From Microbacterium trichothecenolyticum (GTDB taxonomy: Bacteria > Actinomycetota > Actinomycetes > Actinomycetales > Microbacteriaceae): 64,000 nt of DNA. The notes beneath the pieces were generated by a model. That model was not told the origin of the DNA. It did not search any database and saw nothing but the letters and a program-made list of their open reading frames with translations. Positions 1-14,700 of this stretch are shown here, piece by piece. Every line of letters starts with the position of its first letter. Positions within the stretch are counted from its first letter, which is position 1. The stretch covers positions 1 to 64,000 of the forward strand of contig NZ_JYJA01000036.1 in assembly GCF_000956465.1 (NCBI RefSeq), given 5' to 3'. A program made the position numbers and the translations under genes.

Positions 1-15
1 GGGGGGAGTCCGCCG

Positions 16-3349
<3,334 letters not shown>

Positions 3350-3393
3350 AGGTGTTCTCTTTCCGTGAGATCGGTGGAGACGCATGCCGGGGC

Positions 3394-4596
3394 TCAGACC
3401 CGCTCGATGACGGTGGCGATGCCCATGCCGGCGCCGACGCACAGCGTCGCGAGGCCGCGCTTCTGGTCGCGGCGCTCGAGCTCGTCGAGGAGGGTGCCGA
3501 GGATCATGGCGCCGGTGGCGCCCAGAGGGTGGCCGAGCGCGATGGCGCCGCCGTTGACGTTGACCTTGTCGTGCGGGATGTCGAGGTCCTTCATCCACTT
3601 CATGACGACGGCGGCGAACGCCTCGTTGAGCTCGAAGAGATCGATATCGGATGCGGCGAGCCCCGCCCGATCGAGCGCCTTGAGCGTCGCCGGTGTCGGG
3701 CCCGTGAGCATGATCGTCGGCTCGGAGCCGGTGACGGCGGTCGACACGATGCGGGCGCGGGACGTGAGGCCGAGGCGCTCGCCGGCCTCCTTGCTGCCGA
3801 TGAGCATGAGGGCGGCGCCGTCGACGATGCCGGACGAGTTGCCCGCGGTGTGCACATGGTCGATGCGTTCGACGGCGTGGTACTTCTGTGTCGCGACGGC
3901 GTCGAAGCCGGCGTTCTCGCCGAGCGCGGCGAAGGCCGCGGGGAGGTTGCCGAGCCCGGAGGTGTCGGGGCGACGGTGCTCGTCGGTGTCGAGCAGGGTC
4001 ACGCCGTTCTGGTCGCGCACCGGCACCACCGACCCCCCGAACCGGCCTTCACGCCACGCGGTGTCGGCGCGGCGCTGCGACTCGGCGGCATACGCGTCGA
4101 CGTCGGCGCGCGAGAAGCCCTCGAGCGTCGCGATGAGGTCGGCGCTGATCCCCTGCGGTACGAAGTGCAGGTCGTAGTTGGTGGTCGGGTCCTGCGCGTA
4201 GGCTCCGCCGTCCGAGCCGATCGGCACGCGCGACATCGACTCGACGCCCCCGGCGAGCACGAGGTCCTCGAAGCCGGATGCCACCTTCTGCGCCGCCACG
4301 TTCACGGCCTCGAGGCCCGACGCGCAGAAGCGGTTGAGCTGCACGCCCGCCACGGTCTCGGGAAGGCCAGCCACCAGCGCGGCCGTGCGGGCGATGTCGC
4401 CGCCCTGCTCGCCGACCGGCGAGACCACCCCCAGCACGATGTCGTCGATGAGCGCAGGGTCGACCCCGCGGTTGCGCTCGAGGACCGCGTGGATGAGCCC
4501 CACGACCAGGTCGACGGGCTTGGTGCCGTGCAGGGCGCCGCCGCGGTTCCTGCCGCGCGGGGTGCGAACCGCGTCGTAGATGTATGCGTCAGCCAT
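3394..4596 (-). CDS. Acetyl-CoA C-acyltransferase (thiolase)
   Basis: Biosynthetic/degradative thiolase fold, 400 aa, cleaving 3-ketoacyl-CoA with CoA. The acylated cysteine is Cys91 in [12 protein letters not shown]. The C-terminal motifs are [14 protein letters not shown] (catalytic His) and [10 protein letters not shown] (second catalytic Cys). The start at 4596 is preceded by GAGGAGAG, a good ribosome site. It lies 11 bases after the acyl-CoA dehydrogenase and 44 bases before the FadB/FadJ-type gene, so the three form one operon covering dehydrogenation through thiolysis. All key residues are present and the length is typical. Chain-length preference cannot be read from the sequence. Confidence 0.95.
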   Translation of the reverse strand: MADAYIYDAVRTPRGRNRGGALHGTKPVDLVVGLIHAVLERNRGVDPALIDDIVLGVVSPVGEQGGDIARTAALVAGLPETVAGVQLNRFCASGLEAVNVAAQKVASGFEDLVLAGGVESMSRVPIGSDGGAYAQDPTTNYDLHFVPQGISADLIATLEGFSRADVDAYAAESQRRADTAWREGRFGGSVVPVRDQNGVTLLDTDEHRRPDTSGLGNLPAAFAALGENAGFDAVATQKYHAVERIDHVHTAGNSSGIVDGAALMLIGSKEAGERLGLTSRARIVSTAVTGSEPTIMLTGPTPATLKALDRAGLAASDIDLFELNEAFAAVVMKWMKDLDIPHDKVNVNGGAIALGHPLGATGAMILGTLLDELERRDQKRGLATLCVGAGMGIATVIERV

Positions 4597-4607
4597 GTGG
4601 CCTCTCC

Positions 4608-5759
4608 TCACAGTCCGAGGCCCCGGCCGACGATCTCTTTCATGATCTCGGTCGTGCCGCCGTAGATGGTCGTGATGCGCGCGTCCTCGTAGTCGCGCGC
4701 GATGCGGTATTCGCGCATGTAGCCGTAGCCGCCGTGCAGCTGCAGGCAGCGGTTCACCACGTGCACGAGCTGCTCGGTGGTCCAGAACTTGGCGGCCGCC
4801 GCGTCCTCGGCCGAGAGCTCGCCGGCCGAGTGCAGTCGGATGCACCGGTCGATGTACGCGCGGCTGACATCGGTCGCGGTCACCATGTCGGCCAGCTCGA
4901 ACCGGGTGTTCTGGAACGACCCGATCGGCTTGCCGAAGGCCTTGCGGTCCTTGACGTAAGCCAGCGTGCGCTCGAGCACGCCCTCGCTGGCGGCCACCGC
5001 CGCGGCCGCGATCGACAGGCGCTCCTGCGGCAGGTTGCGCATGATGCCGAAGAACCCGTCGCCTTCCGCGCCGAGCAGGTTCGCGGCCGGCACGCGTACG
5101 TCTTCGAAGACGAGTTCGCTCGTGTCCTGGGCATGCAGCCCGACCTTGTCGAGGTTGCGCCCGCGCGAGAATCCGGGGGAGTCGGCCTCGATCACCAGCA
5201 GGCTGAGCCCGCGGTGCGGGTCGTCGCTCGTGCGCACGGCGGTCACGACGAGGTCGGCGTTCTGGCCGTTCGAGATGAAGATCTTCGAGCCGTTGACGAT
5301 GTAGTCCTCGCCGTCGCGCACCGCGGAGGTGCGGATGCCCGACAGGTCGCTGCCGGTGCCGGGCTCGGTCATCGCAACGGCGACGATGAGCTCGCCGGCG
5401 GCGATGCCGGGCAGCCACTGCTGCTTCTGCTCGTCACTCGTGAGGTCGGTGAAGTACGGGATCACGATGTCGTTCGACAGCGCGATGCCCGCCATGCCGT
5501 CCGAGACGGGGTTGTGCGCGAGCTCCTCGCCCATGATCGCGTGGAACCGGAAGTCGTCCGCCCCGCCGCCGCCGTACTCCTCCGCGATGGCGAAGCCCAG
5601 GATGCCGGCCTCCGCCGCCTTCGTGAACAGCCAGCGGTCGACCTTTCCCTCGGCGCTCCAGCGGTCGGCGTTCGGCCTGGCGTACTGCTCGACGAACGCG
5701 CGCACCACCTCGCGGAACTGTTCGTGGTCCTCGTCGTAGATGTCTCTCTTCAGCGTCAT
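4608..5759 (-). CDS. Acyl-CoA dehydrogenase, first gene of the beta-oxidation operon
   Basis: FAD flavoenzyme of 383 aa that oxidises acyl-CoA to trans-2-enoyl-CoA and passes electrons to ETF (etfBA is encoded at 26820-28572). Visible motifs are [13 protein letters not shown] (substrate and FAD loop), [10 protein letters not shown], and the C-terminal [12 protein letters not shown] and [12 protein letters not shown]. At the place where medium-chain enzymes carry the Glu base (YEGT) this protein has Gly (YGGT), so the base should lie on another helix, as in long-chain and isovaleryl-CoA enzymes. The start at 5759 matches the family N-terminus ([16 protein letters not shown]). The promoter lies in the divergent region at 5811-5838. 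Confidence 0.93.
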   Translation of the reverse strand: MTLKRDIYDEDHEQFREVVRAFVEQYARPNADRWSAEGKVDRWLFTKAAEAGILGFAIAEEYGGGGADDFRFHAIMGEELAHNPVSDGMAGIALSNDIVIPYFTDLTSDEQKQQWLPGIAAGELIVAVAMTEPGTGSDLSGIRTSAVRDGEDYIVNGSKIFISNGQNADLVVTAVRTSDDPHRGLSLLVIEADSPGFSRGRNLDKVGLHAQDTSELVFEDVRVPAANLLGAEGDGFFGIMRNLPQERLSIAAAAVAASEGVLERTLAYVKDRKAFGKPIGSFQNTRFELADMVTATDVSRAYIDRCIRLHSAGELSAEDAAAAKFWTTEQLVHVVNRCLQLHGGYGYMREYRIARDYEDARITTIYGGTTEIMKEIVGRGLGL

Positions 5760-5810
5760 CGCCGAACCTCCGTGTCGCGGATGCGGCGTCCTCGCCGCAC
5801 GCATGTTTTT

Positions 5811-5838
5811 ATTATGCATTAGAAACTGGATGCTGCAA
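5811..5838 (-). promoter_or_regulatory. Promoter for the minus-strand beta-oxidation operon
   Basis: On the minus strand, TTGCAG (5838-5833) and CATAAT (5816-5811) are separated by 16 bases and lie about 50 bases upstream of the acyl-CoA dehydrogenase start. The surrounding AT-rich stretch stands out in a 70 percent GC region and contains the partial palindrome GCAT-N9-ATGC (5801-5817), a possible repressor site. Confidence 0.5.
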
Positions 5839-5950
5839 CCTGGCCTATCCCGCCGGATCACCGGGTTGTGCCGGCGCGGTTTCTTACGCACGATTAAACG
5901 AAGGCATCGTGGCCGCACCGGCGGCGACCACGCCGAGAGTGAGGACGACG

Positions 5951-6708
5951 ATGACCACACCGCTGAGCGGACGCACCGCGATCGTGACGGGGGCGAGCCG
6001 TGGCATCGGCCTCGCGATCGCATCGCGACTGGCCGAGGAGGGGGCGCGCGTGTGCCTGACGGCGCGGCATCCAGAGGAGCTCGCGGACGCCGTAGCGACG
6101 CTGCCGGCGGGCTGCGCGATCGGCGTCGCGGGCGGCGCCGACGACGCCGATCACCGGGCCGAGACGCTCGACCGCGTCGTCCGGGAGTTCGGCGGCATAG
6201 ACATCCTCGTGAACAACGCGGGCATCAACCCGGTCTACGGCCCGCTCGCCGAGCTCGACCTCGGTGCGGCGCGCAAGGTCCTCGAGGTCAACGTCGTCGC
6301 GACGCTCGCGTGGACGCAGGAGGCGCTGCGCCGCGGCCTCGGCGAGGGCGCGCACGGCGGCAGTGTCGTGAACCTCTCGTCGGTATCGGGTGCCGTGCCC
6401 TCGCCGGGCATCGGCTGGTACGGCGTGACGAAGGCCGCCGTCGCGCACTTGACGACATCGCTGTCGGTCGAGCTCGCCCCGCGGGTGCGCGTGAACGCGG
6501 TCGCCCCGGCCGTGGTGAAGACCCGCTTCGCGCGCGCACTGTACGAGGGGCGGGAGGAGGAGGTCGCGGCCGGCTATCCGCTGGGCCGGCTCGGTGTTCC
6601 GGAGGATGTCGCCGGCGCTGTGGCGTTCCTCGTAGGCGACGACGCCTCGTGGATCACCGGCCAGGTGCTGACCCTCGACGGCGGCCTGCTCGGCGCGGGA
6701 GGCACGGC

Positions 6709-6712
<4 letters not shown>
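5951..6712 (+). CDS. Short-chain dehydrogenase/reductase (SDR)
   Basis: Classical NAD(P)-dependent SDR of 253 aa. The cofactor motif TGASRGIG is at residues 13-20, NNAG follows in ILVNNAGIN, and the catalytic Ser and Tyr-x-x-x-Lys are in NLSSVSGAV and YGVTK. The C-terminus ITGQVLTLDGG is typical. The ATG at 5951 follows GAGTGAGGAC. Its stop overlaps the ATG of the next acyl-CoA dehydrogenase (ATGA at 6709-6712), so the two are co-translated. By position it could reduce a keto-acyl-CoA, as LvaD does in levulinate catabolism, or oxidise a hydroxyacyl-CoA. That role is inferred from the neighbours. Confidence 0.9.
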
Positions 6713-7913
<1,201 letters not shown>

Positions 7914-7917
<4 letters not shown>

Positions 7918-9005
7918 TCACGCGGCCCGACGGCCTCGAGGCGGTGGCGACCTGGAGCGATGCGGCCGGACTCGAGCGGCCGCCCCTGCTCGTGGTCGAC
8001 GCGGTCGAGGAGTACCTCCGCGGTCTCGGACTCGGCGACGGAGCGCTCGCGTGGGAGCGCATCGGCGAGGGCCATTCCAACGTCACCTATGCCATCGCGT
8101 ACGCGGGCCGCGACCTCGTGCTGCGGCGCGGGCCGCGCCCGCCGCATCCGCCCTCCACGCACGACATGGCCCGCGAGGCGCGTGTGCAGCGCGTGCTGGG
8201 AGCGGCAGGCGTGCCGGTGCCGGAGATCGTCGCACACAGCGACGATCCCGCCGTGCTGGGCGTGCCGTTCTACGTCATGGAGCGGGTGAGCGGGGATGTC
8301 GTCACGGATGCCGTGCCCCCCGCCCTCGACGACGCCGAGGGCCGCCGCGGGATCGGGTTCGCCGCCGTCGACGCGCTCGCCGACCTGCACGCCGTTCCGG
8401 TCCGCACCGGCGAGGTCGCGGCACTCGGAAGACCCGACGGCTACCTCGCACGTCAGGTCGGCCGCTTCGCCGCGCTGTGGGAGGTGAACTCGCGGCGCTC
8501 GTTCCCCGCGGTGGCCGAGCTCGCCGCGTGGCTGGCCGAGCGTATGCCCGAGACCCAGCGCGCCGCCGTCGTGCACGGCGACTTCCGCATCGGCAACCTG
8601 ATGTACGCGCCCGGAACTCCGGCGCGGGTCGCGGCGATCCTCGACTGGGAGATGGCCACGCTCGGCGACCCGCTCGCCGACCTGGGCTACTTCACCGCCA
8701 CGTACGCGCGCCCCGGATCCGCGCCGACGCCACTCGAGCTGACGCCTGTCACCCGGTTGGACGGGTTTCCCGAGACCGCGGAGCTCGTCGCAAGGTACGC
8801 GTCGCGGCATCCGCTCGATCTGTCGATGCTGCCCTGGTACGAGACGCTCGCCTTCTTCAAGGCCGCGGTGTTCTGCGAGGCGCTGTACACCCGCTGGCTC
8901 GACGGTCAGCGCCCCGGCGACACGTTCGGCCCGACCCTCGAGGAGGGGGTGCCACGACTGCTCGAGGCCGCGCAGGACCGGGCCGCGACTCTGTCGGCTT
9001 CCTGA
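7914..9005 (+). CDS. Phosphotransferase (APH-fold) of the ACAD10/LvaA type
   Basis: Aminoglycoside-phosphotransferase-fold kinase, 363 aa. The N-terminal lobe has IGEGHSNVTYAI (nucleotide loop) and DLVLRRGPRPPHPPS. The catalytic loop HGDFRIGNLMYA lies near residue 221, and the metal-binding stretch is ILDWEMATLGDPLADLGY. This exact form (LDWE-TLGDPLADL) belongs to the family fused to or neighbouring acyl-CoA dehydrogenases, including LvaA, which phosphorylates 4-hydroxyacyl-CoA, not to antibiotic resistance enzymes. The GTG start overlaps the dehydrogenase stop. A role in antibiotic resistance is unlikely here. Confidence 0.85.
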
Positions 9006-9056
9006 CGCCGGCAGAGCGCTCGATGTGGCGCAACACGCGGGGACGACGCGGGCGCG

Positions 9057-9076
9057 CCGGGTGTCGTGACACCCGG
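9057..9076. promoter_or_regulatory. Perfect 20-bp palindrome upstream of a thiolase gene
   Basis: CCGGGTGTCGTGACACCCGG has 9-base arms and a 2-base centre. The loop is too short and no T-run follows, so a dimeric regulator (TetR or FadR type) is more likely than a terminator. It lies 54 bases before the thiolase start and just upstream of a minus-10-like TAGGCT. Confidence 0.55.
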
Positions 9077-9129
9077 ACCGGCGGCGCCGCTGCCCGCACC
9101 CGGGCATAGGCTCGAAGGAGGAGGTCTCC

Positions 9130-10308
9130 ATGCCTGACGCCGTCATCGTCGATGTGGTCCGCACCCCGTCCGGCCGGGGCAAACCCGGGGGAGCGCTGAG
9201 CGCGGTCCACCCCGTCGATCTCGTCGCGGGGGTGCTCACCGCGCTGCTCGAACGCAGCGGCCTCGAGTCGCGGCAGATCGACGACGTGCTGATGGGATGC
9301 GTCAGCCAGGTCGCCGACCAGTCCCTCAACGTCGCGCGGCAGGCAGTTCTCGCGGCGGGCTTCGACGAGACCGTGCCCGCGGTGACCATCGACCGTCAGT
9401 GCGGCTCGAGTCAGCAGGCCGCGCACTTCGCCGCGCAGGGCGTGATCGCCGGCGCCTACGACGTCGTCATCGCCGCCGGCGTCGAGTCCATGAGCCGCGT
9501 GCCGCTCGGCTCGTCGGCCCACGGCGGCACCGTGTCGCACGGCGTCGCCCACCGCTATCCCGATGGTCTCGTGAATCAGGGCGTCTCCGCAGAGCTCATC
9601 GCGCAGAAGTGGGGGTTCAGCCGCGAGGAGCTCGACGCGTACTCCGCCGAATCGCATCGGCGGGCGGCGGATGCCTGGACCCGCGGCGCGTTCGACGCCC
9701 AGGTCGTGCCGGTCTGGGGCGGCGGCCCCGAGGCCGTCGCGTTCGACGAGACGGTGCGCTCCGGCACGACCGCGGAGTCGCTGGCCGGCCTGAAACCGGC
9801 CTTCCGCACCGACGAGCTCGCCACCCGGTTCCCCGACCTGGACTGGCGCATCACGGCGGGCAATTCGTCGCCGCTCACGGATGCGGCATCCGCAGCTCTC
9901 ATCATGAGCGAGGAGAGGGCCGTCGAGCTGGGGCTCACGCCCCGGGCGCGCTTCCACTCGTTCGCCGTCGTCGGGGACGACCCGATGATGATGCTGACCG
10001 GGCCGATCCCCGCAACGCGGCGCATCCTCGAGCGCAGCGGCCTGTCCATCGGCGACCTCGACGCCTACGAGGTGAACGAGGCGTTCGCCTCCGTGCCGCT
10101 CGCGTGGCAGCACGATCTCGACGCGGACCCCGAGAAGCTGAACCCGTGGGGTGGCGCGATCGCGCTCGGCCACGCCGTCGGCGCTTCCGGCACCCGCCTG
10201 CTGGGCACGCTGGTGTCGTACCTCGAGGCGACCGGCGGCCGCTACGGCCTGCAGACGATGTGCGAGGGCGGCGGCATGGCCAACGCGACGATCATCGAAC
10301 GGCTCTAG
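9130..10308 (+). CDS. Acetyl-CoA C-acyltransferase (thiolase)
   Basis: Second thiolase of the region, 392 aa. Cys91 in TIDRQCGSSQQA is the acyl acceptor. [16 protein letters not shown] carries the His and MCEGGGMANA the second Cys. The ATG at 9130 has a strong ribosome site (AGGAGGAGGTCT). It is 124 bases after the kinase gene, with its own palindromic operator and probable minus-10 between, so it may be separately transcribed while still serving the SDR/dehydrogenase/kinase module. It differs clearly from the 400-aa thiolase at 3394 (NRFCASG against DRQCGSS), which suggests different chain or branch preference. Confidence 0.93.
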   Translation: MPDAVIVDVVRTPSGRGKPGGALSAVHPVDLVAGVLTALLERSGLESRQIDDVLMGCVSQVADQSLNVARQAVLAAGFDETVPAVTIDRQCGSSQQAAHFAAQGVIAGAYDVVIAAGVESMSRVPLGSSAHGGTVSHGVAHRYPDGLVNQGVSAELIAQKWGFSREELDAYSAESHRRAADAWTRGAFDAQVVPVWGGGPEAVAFDETVRSGTTAESLAGLKPAFRTDELATRFPDLDWRITAGNSSPLTDAASAALIMSEERAVELGLTPRARFHSFAVVGDDPMMMLTGPIPATRRILERSGLSIGDLDAYEVNEAFASVPLAWQHDLDADPEKLNPWGGAIALGHAVGASGTRLLGTLVSYLEATGGRYGLQTMCEGGGMANATIIERL

Positions 10309-10371
10309 GAAGCACGCCCGGGGCGCTGTCTCGCGGACCGGACCTCGGCTCTTCCCGCGGCGCCCGGTCGT

Positions 10372-10415
10372 CACCTATCGTTATTCGATGGATTCAGATC
10401 GAAAAACGATAGGTG
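10372..10415. repeat. 44-bp inverted repeat spanning a promoter and start codon
   Basis: The left arm CACCTATCGTTATTCGAT (10372-10389) and the right arm (10398-10415) are reverse complements at 17 of 18 positions, with an 8-base centre. The left arm contains the minus-10 TATCGT (10376-10381) and reaches into the ATG at 10388. The right arm lies in codons 4-10. It could be a large operator or an RNA hairpin over the start. Confidence 0.75.
10376..10381 (+). promoter_or_regulatory. Minus-10 box of a probable leaderless gene
   Basis: TATCGT is followed by exactly 6 bases and then the ATG at 10388, so transcription should begin at or next to the start codon. No ribosome site is present. Confidence 0.5.
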
Positions 10416-11242
10416 CATACGACGGTGACATCCGTCGGGTGCTGCGCTCGGTCGGCCGGGTCTTCGGTGTGGTCCTCGCCGTCGCGGTCGTGGGCGGCAC
10501 GCTCGTGCTGTGCGCGGGGGCGTTGCTCGTGGGCGTGCTCGCCGACGACACCGGATACCGCGAACCCCGCACCGCGGTCGAATGGATGCAGGCGATCGAC
10601 CGGGCGGCCTCGGCCCTGATGTTCGCGGCGGGGGCGCTCGCCGTCGCTCTCGTGGTGACGTGCGTGATCGCCGTGGCGGGGGCTTTCGCACGGCGCACCA
10701 GCTGGAGCGTGATCGGGGTCGTCTGCAGCGGGCTCCTGGCGCTCGCCATCGTCGGTGTGGGCGTCAGCGGCCAGGTCGAGTCTCTCGTCGCCCGTGCCGT
10801 GTCGGCGGTCGGGAATGCGCCCGCGGTGGCTCCGATTCCCTCACCGTCTCCCGCGCCCGACCCGCTCACGGTCGACGACGCCCGCCAGGAGATGCTCGCG
10901 ATGTTCTCGACGACGATCGATGCCGCAGCGGCGCCCGTCACCACGGCCGACGGCTCTCCGCTGATCGTGGATGCCGCGCAGCTGCAGGCTGCGCCGTGCG
11001 GCGAGGTCGGCTCCCGTCTGGCATTGACCACGGAGCTGGCGACCGCCGACAACGCAGCCTCGCTCGTCGCGATCCTCGCCGCCTGGGACGCCGCCGGCTA
11101 CCTCCCCGACCGCGCGATGCAGGAGGACATCCGCTACAGCACGGCCCTTCCGGTCGAGCGCCTGAGCATCCGCGACAAGACCACGGTCGACGGGCTCCTC
11201 CACGTGAGCATCCAGAGCGCGTGCGCGGTCGCCGGCGGCTGA
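10388..11242 (+). CDS. Membrane protein of unknown function with C-terminal soluble domain
   Basis: 284 aa, not recognised. Three hydrophobic segments are visible: about residues 24-50 (VVLAVAVVGGTLVLCAGALL), 75-100 and 105-125. A Pro-rich linker (PIPSPSPAPDPLT) and an extracytoplasmic-looking domain of about 120 residues follow, with two Cys (APCGEV and SACAVAGG) that could form a disulfide. There is no lipobox. The start at 10388 is chosen because a TATCGT minus-10 lies 6 bases upstream; a GTG at 10440 is an alternative. It sits alone between the thiolase and a convergent DUF1232 gene, and a 44-bp inverted repeat covers its start. Confidence 0.75.
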   Translation: MDSDRKTIGAYDGDIRRVLRSVGRVFGVVLAVAVVGGTLVLCAGALLVGVLADDTGYREPRTAVEWMQAIDRAASALMFAAGALAVALVVTCVIAVAGAFARRTSWSVIGVVCSGLLALAIVGVGVSGQVESLVARAVSAVGNAPAVAPIPSPSPAPDPLTVDDARQEMLAMFSTTIDAAAAPVTTADGSPLIVDAAQLQAAPCGEVGSRLALTTELATADNAASLVAILAAWDAAGYLPDRAMQEDIRYSTALPVERLSIRDKTTVDGLLHVSIQSACAVAGG

Positions 11243-11245
11243 CGC

Positions 11246-11476
11246 TTACGGCGCCTGCAGCCGGGCCTGCCACCGATGGTGCTCGCGCACCACGAGCAGG
11301 GCGAGGATGCTCCAGACGCCGAGGTCGTCGGCGAATCCGAGGGGTCCGAGGACGAGCTCGGGGATCAGGTCGATCGGCGAGACCGCATAGACGACCGCGG
11401 CGGTCGCGGCGATCCACGTCGTCGGCGCGACGCGGTGCTCACCGACCTTGAGTGCCTTGAGGAACCTCCACCACAT
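11246..11476 (-). CDS. DUF1232 (YkvA-type) small membrane protein
   Basis: 76 aa with one strongly hydrophobic stretch and the family core SPIDLIPELVLGPLGFADDLGVW, close to the usual SPIDLIPD-x-LGxLDDL pattern of DUF1232. Function of the family is unknown. The start at 11476 (MWWRFLKALK) matches the normal length; CACACT lies 6 bases upstream as a weak minus-10, so this gene may also be leaderless. It ends 4 bases from the convergent membrane-protein gene with no hairpin between them. Confidence 0.75.
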   Translation of the reverse strand: MWWRFLKALKVGEHRVAPTTWIAATAAVVYAVSPIDLIPELVLGPLGFADDLGVWSILALLVVREHHRWQARLQAP

Positions 11477-11555
11477 GCATCGAGTGTGCGCCGCGATCGA
11501 CCGATAGCGGCCCGGCGAGATCAACTCGTGATGCTGAGCATTCCCTGATCGTCTC

Positions 11556-11569
11556 TGCAAGCGATTGCG
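11556..11569. promoter_or_regulatory. Upstream LacI/cre-type operator
   Basis: TGCAAGCGATTGCG matches the LacI-family catabolite consensus TGNAANCGNTNNCA at all but the last base. Its centre is 76 bases from the second site at 11632, about seven DNA turns. Confidence 0.5.
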
Positions 11570-11631
11570 TGAACGGGAGGAGAACGGATGCCTCGGGTCG
11601 CGGCATCCGCTCGATTAAGGACTTCTCATGA

Positions 11632-11645
11632 TGTAAGCGCTTGCA
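11632..11645. promoter_or_regulatory. LacI/cre-type operator overlapping the amylopullulanase promoter
   Basis: TGTAAGCGCTTGCA is a full match to TGNAANCGNTNNCA with the CG centre of LacI-family sites. It overlaps the minus-35 hexamer TTGCAG, the expected place for repression by a maltose- or glucose-responsive LacI protein. The regulator is not encoded next to it. Confidence 0.65.
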
Positions 11646-11670
11646 GTTCCTATGAACCGGCTGTTAGTGT
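11641..11670 (+). promoter_or_regulatory. Amylopullulanase promoter
   Basis: TTGCAG (11641-11646) and TAGTGT (11665-11670) are separated by 18 bases, with the GTG start at 11732 and AGGAG in front of it. Confidence 0.55.
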
Positions 11671-11731
11671 CGGCCGCACAACTGCACCGCGGGCACGTCG
11701 GCGTGCCCACCGCCCCACCCCAGGAGCTCCC

Positions 11732-14700
11732 GTGTCGAAGTCGACCTCAGGACGTGCCCGCATCCTCACCGCCAGCCTTGCCGCGGCGGCGCTCATCGTG
11801 ACGGGGGGAGTGGTCGCCATCGCGCCCGCGGCCGCCGCCGAGCGCACGTTCGCGCTCGTCGGCAGCCTGCAGTCCGAACTCGGATGCGCCGACGACTGGA
11901 AGCCCGACTGCGCGGCGACCGAACTCACCGCCACCGACACCGCGGGCGTCTACGCGGCCGAGTTCGACGTGCCGGCCGGCTCGTACGAGTACAAAGTGGC
12001 CGTCAACGACGCGTGGGACGAGTCGTACGGACTGGGCGGCGGGGGCGACAACATCCCGCTGACGATCGACGGGCCGTCGACGCTGCGCTTCGTGTTCGAC
12101 GACAACACCCACCGCGTCGGCCTCGAGGCGAAGAGCCTGCGCGCCGGGTACACGGCGGACGACGACGCGCTCGTCGCCGCGCCGGTGCGGCAGCCGGGAA
12201 GCCAGGAGCAGTTCTACTTCGTGATGACCGACCGCTTCGCGAACGGCGACACCGCGAACGACCAGGGCGGACTCACCGGCGACCGCCTCACCACCGGCTT
12301 CGACCCGACCGACAAGGGCTTCTACAACGGCGGCGACATCGCGGGCCTGCGCGAGAAGCTCGACTACATCGACGGCCTCGGCACGACCGCGATCTGGCTG
12401 ACCCCGAGCTTCAAGAACAACCCCGTGCAGGGCGAGGGCGCGAACGCGAGCGCCGGCTACCACGGGTACTGGATCACCGACTTCACGCAGATCGATCCGC
12501 ACCTCGGCACGAACGCCGAGCTCGAGGCGCTCATCGCCGAGGCGCATGCCAAGGGCATCAAGGTCTACTTCGACATCATCACGAACCACACGGCCGACCT
12601 GATCTCGAACACGCAGGGCCAGTACTCGTACATCGACAAGGCGACGAGCCCGTACAAGGACGCCTCCGGCACCCCGTTCGACCCGACCGACTACGCGGGC
12701 ACCGACACCTTCCCCGAGCTGGACGCCGCGACGTCGTTCCCCTACACGCCCGTCGTGAACGACACGACCGCGAAGGTCCCGGCCTGGCTGAACGACCCGA
12801 CGCTGTACCACAACCGCGGCGATTCGACGTGGTCGGGCGAGTCGGTGACGTACGGCGACTTCTCGGGGCTCGACGACCTGATGACCGAGCACCCCACCGT
12901 CGTGAACGGGTTCGTGGACGTCTACCAGAAGTGGATCGACCTCGGTATCGACGGTTTCCGCATCGACACCGCCAAGCACGTGAACTTCGAGTTCTGGCAG
13001 ACCTGGACCACCCAGGTGCTCGACTACGCGCACTCGCTCGGCAAAGACGACTTCTTCATGTTCGGCGAGGTCTACGACGCCGACCCGGTGAAGCTGTCGC
13101 CGTACGTCCGCGACACCGACATGAACTCGGTGCTCGACTTCACCTTCCAGTCGTCGGCGGTCAGCTACGCCGCGGGCAACAGCGCCAAGGGACTGCAGTC
13201 CCTGTACGCGGGCGACGACTGGTACACGACGACCGACACGTCGGCGACGGCGCTGCCGACCTTCCTCGGCAACCACGACATGGGCCGGGTCGGCTACATG
13301 CTGCAGTCCACGCCGAACGCGCTCGAGCGCGACCTGCTCGCGCACGACCTGATGTTCCTCGGTCGCGGACAGCCCGTCGTGTACTACGGCGACGAGCAGG
13401 GCTTCGCGGGCGCCGGCGGCGACAAGGACGCGCGCCAGACGCTCTTCGCGACGCAGGTGGCCGAGTACCAGAACCAGAAGCTGATCGACGGCACCACTGC
13501 CGGATCGGTCGACCGCTACGACACGGCCGCACCGGTCTACGAGCGCATCGCCGACCTCGCCGCGCTGCGCGAGGCTCACCCGGCCCTGGTCACCGGCGCG
13601 CAGATCGAGCGCTACGCCGACAGCGGCGCCGGCGTGTACGCCTTCTCGCGTGTCGACCGCGACGAGAAGGTCGAATACCTGGTCGCGCTCAACAACACGA
13701 CGGCCGCCAAGACGGTGACCATCCCGACGCTCACTGCGAACGCGTCGTTCGCTCCGGTGTACGGCGCCGACGCGTCGGTGTCGACGGATGCCTCAGCGCA
13801 GGCTCCCGTCACCGTCCCGGCCCTGTCGGCCGTCGTCTACCGAGCCGGGACGACGGTGTCGGCTCCTGAGGCACCCCTGGCCATCTCGGTGAGCGCGCCG
13901 AGCGCCGGTGCCGCTCTCACGGGCTCGGTCGCCGTCAGCGCCGACGTGGACGACGCGACGTGGCAGGAGACGAGCTTCTCGTGGCGCGTCGCCGGGTCCG
14001 ACCAGTGGCACGCGCTCGGCACCGCCGAAGACACCGACCCGCGCGTCTTCCACACGGTGAAGGGCCTCGCGAACGGCACGCTCGTCGAGTACCGCGCGGT
14101 CACGACCGACGCCGCCGGGCACCACGCCGCCGCCTCGACCTACGCGTCGGTGGGCAACGCCGTGTCGCTCGCTGAGGTGGACGAGCCCGAGTCGCCGATC
14201 GACATGGTGACCGTGCCCGGAAGCCTCAACTCCGAGATGGGCTGCGCCGGCGACTGGACCCCCGGATGCGAGGCGGCGAAGCTCACGCTCCGCGCCGACG
14301 GCATCTGGTCCGGCACCTTCGACCTGCCCGCCGGCGACTACGAGTACAAGGTCGCGATCAACGGCACGTGGGACCTCAATTACGGTGCGAACGGCGTCCC
14401 GGGCGGTGCGAACGTCACCATCTCGCACACCGGCGGCCCGATCACGTTCTACTTCGATCCGCGCTCGAACATCGTGCAGTCGACGGTCGAAGGCCCCATC
14501 ATCACGCTGCCGGGCTCGGCGCAGAGCGAGCTGGGCTGCGCGGGCGACTGGGCGCCCGACTGCCTCGCGACCCTCATGGCCGACGGCGACAAAGACGGTG
14601 TGTACGAGTTCTCGACCGACCGGATCCCCGCGGGCGCGTACGAGATCAAGGTCGCGCACGGCCTCAGCTGGACCGAGAACTACGGCGTGGGAGGAGCCCC

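Noticed and set aside
9006..9129. Palindrome at 9057-9076 as an intrinsic terminator
   Set aside because: The loop would be only 2 bases and no T-run follows, so a protein operator is more plausible.
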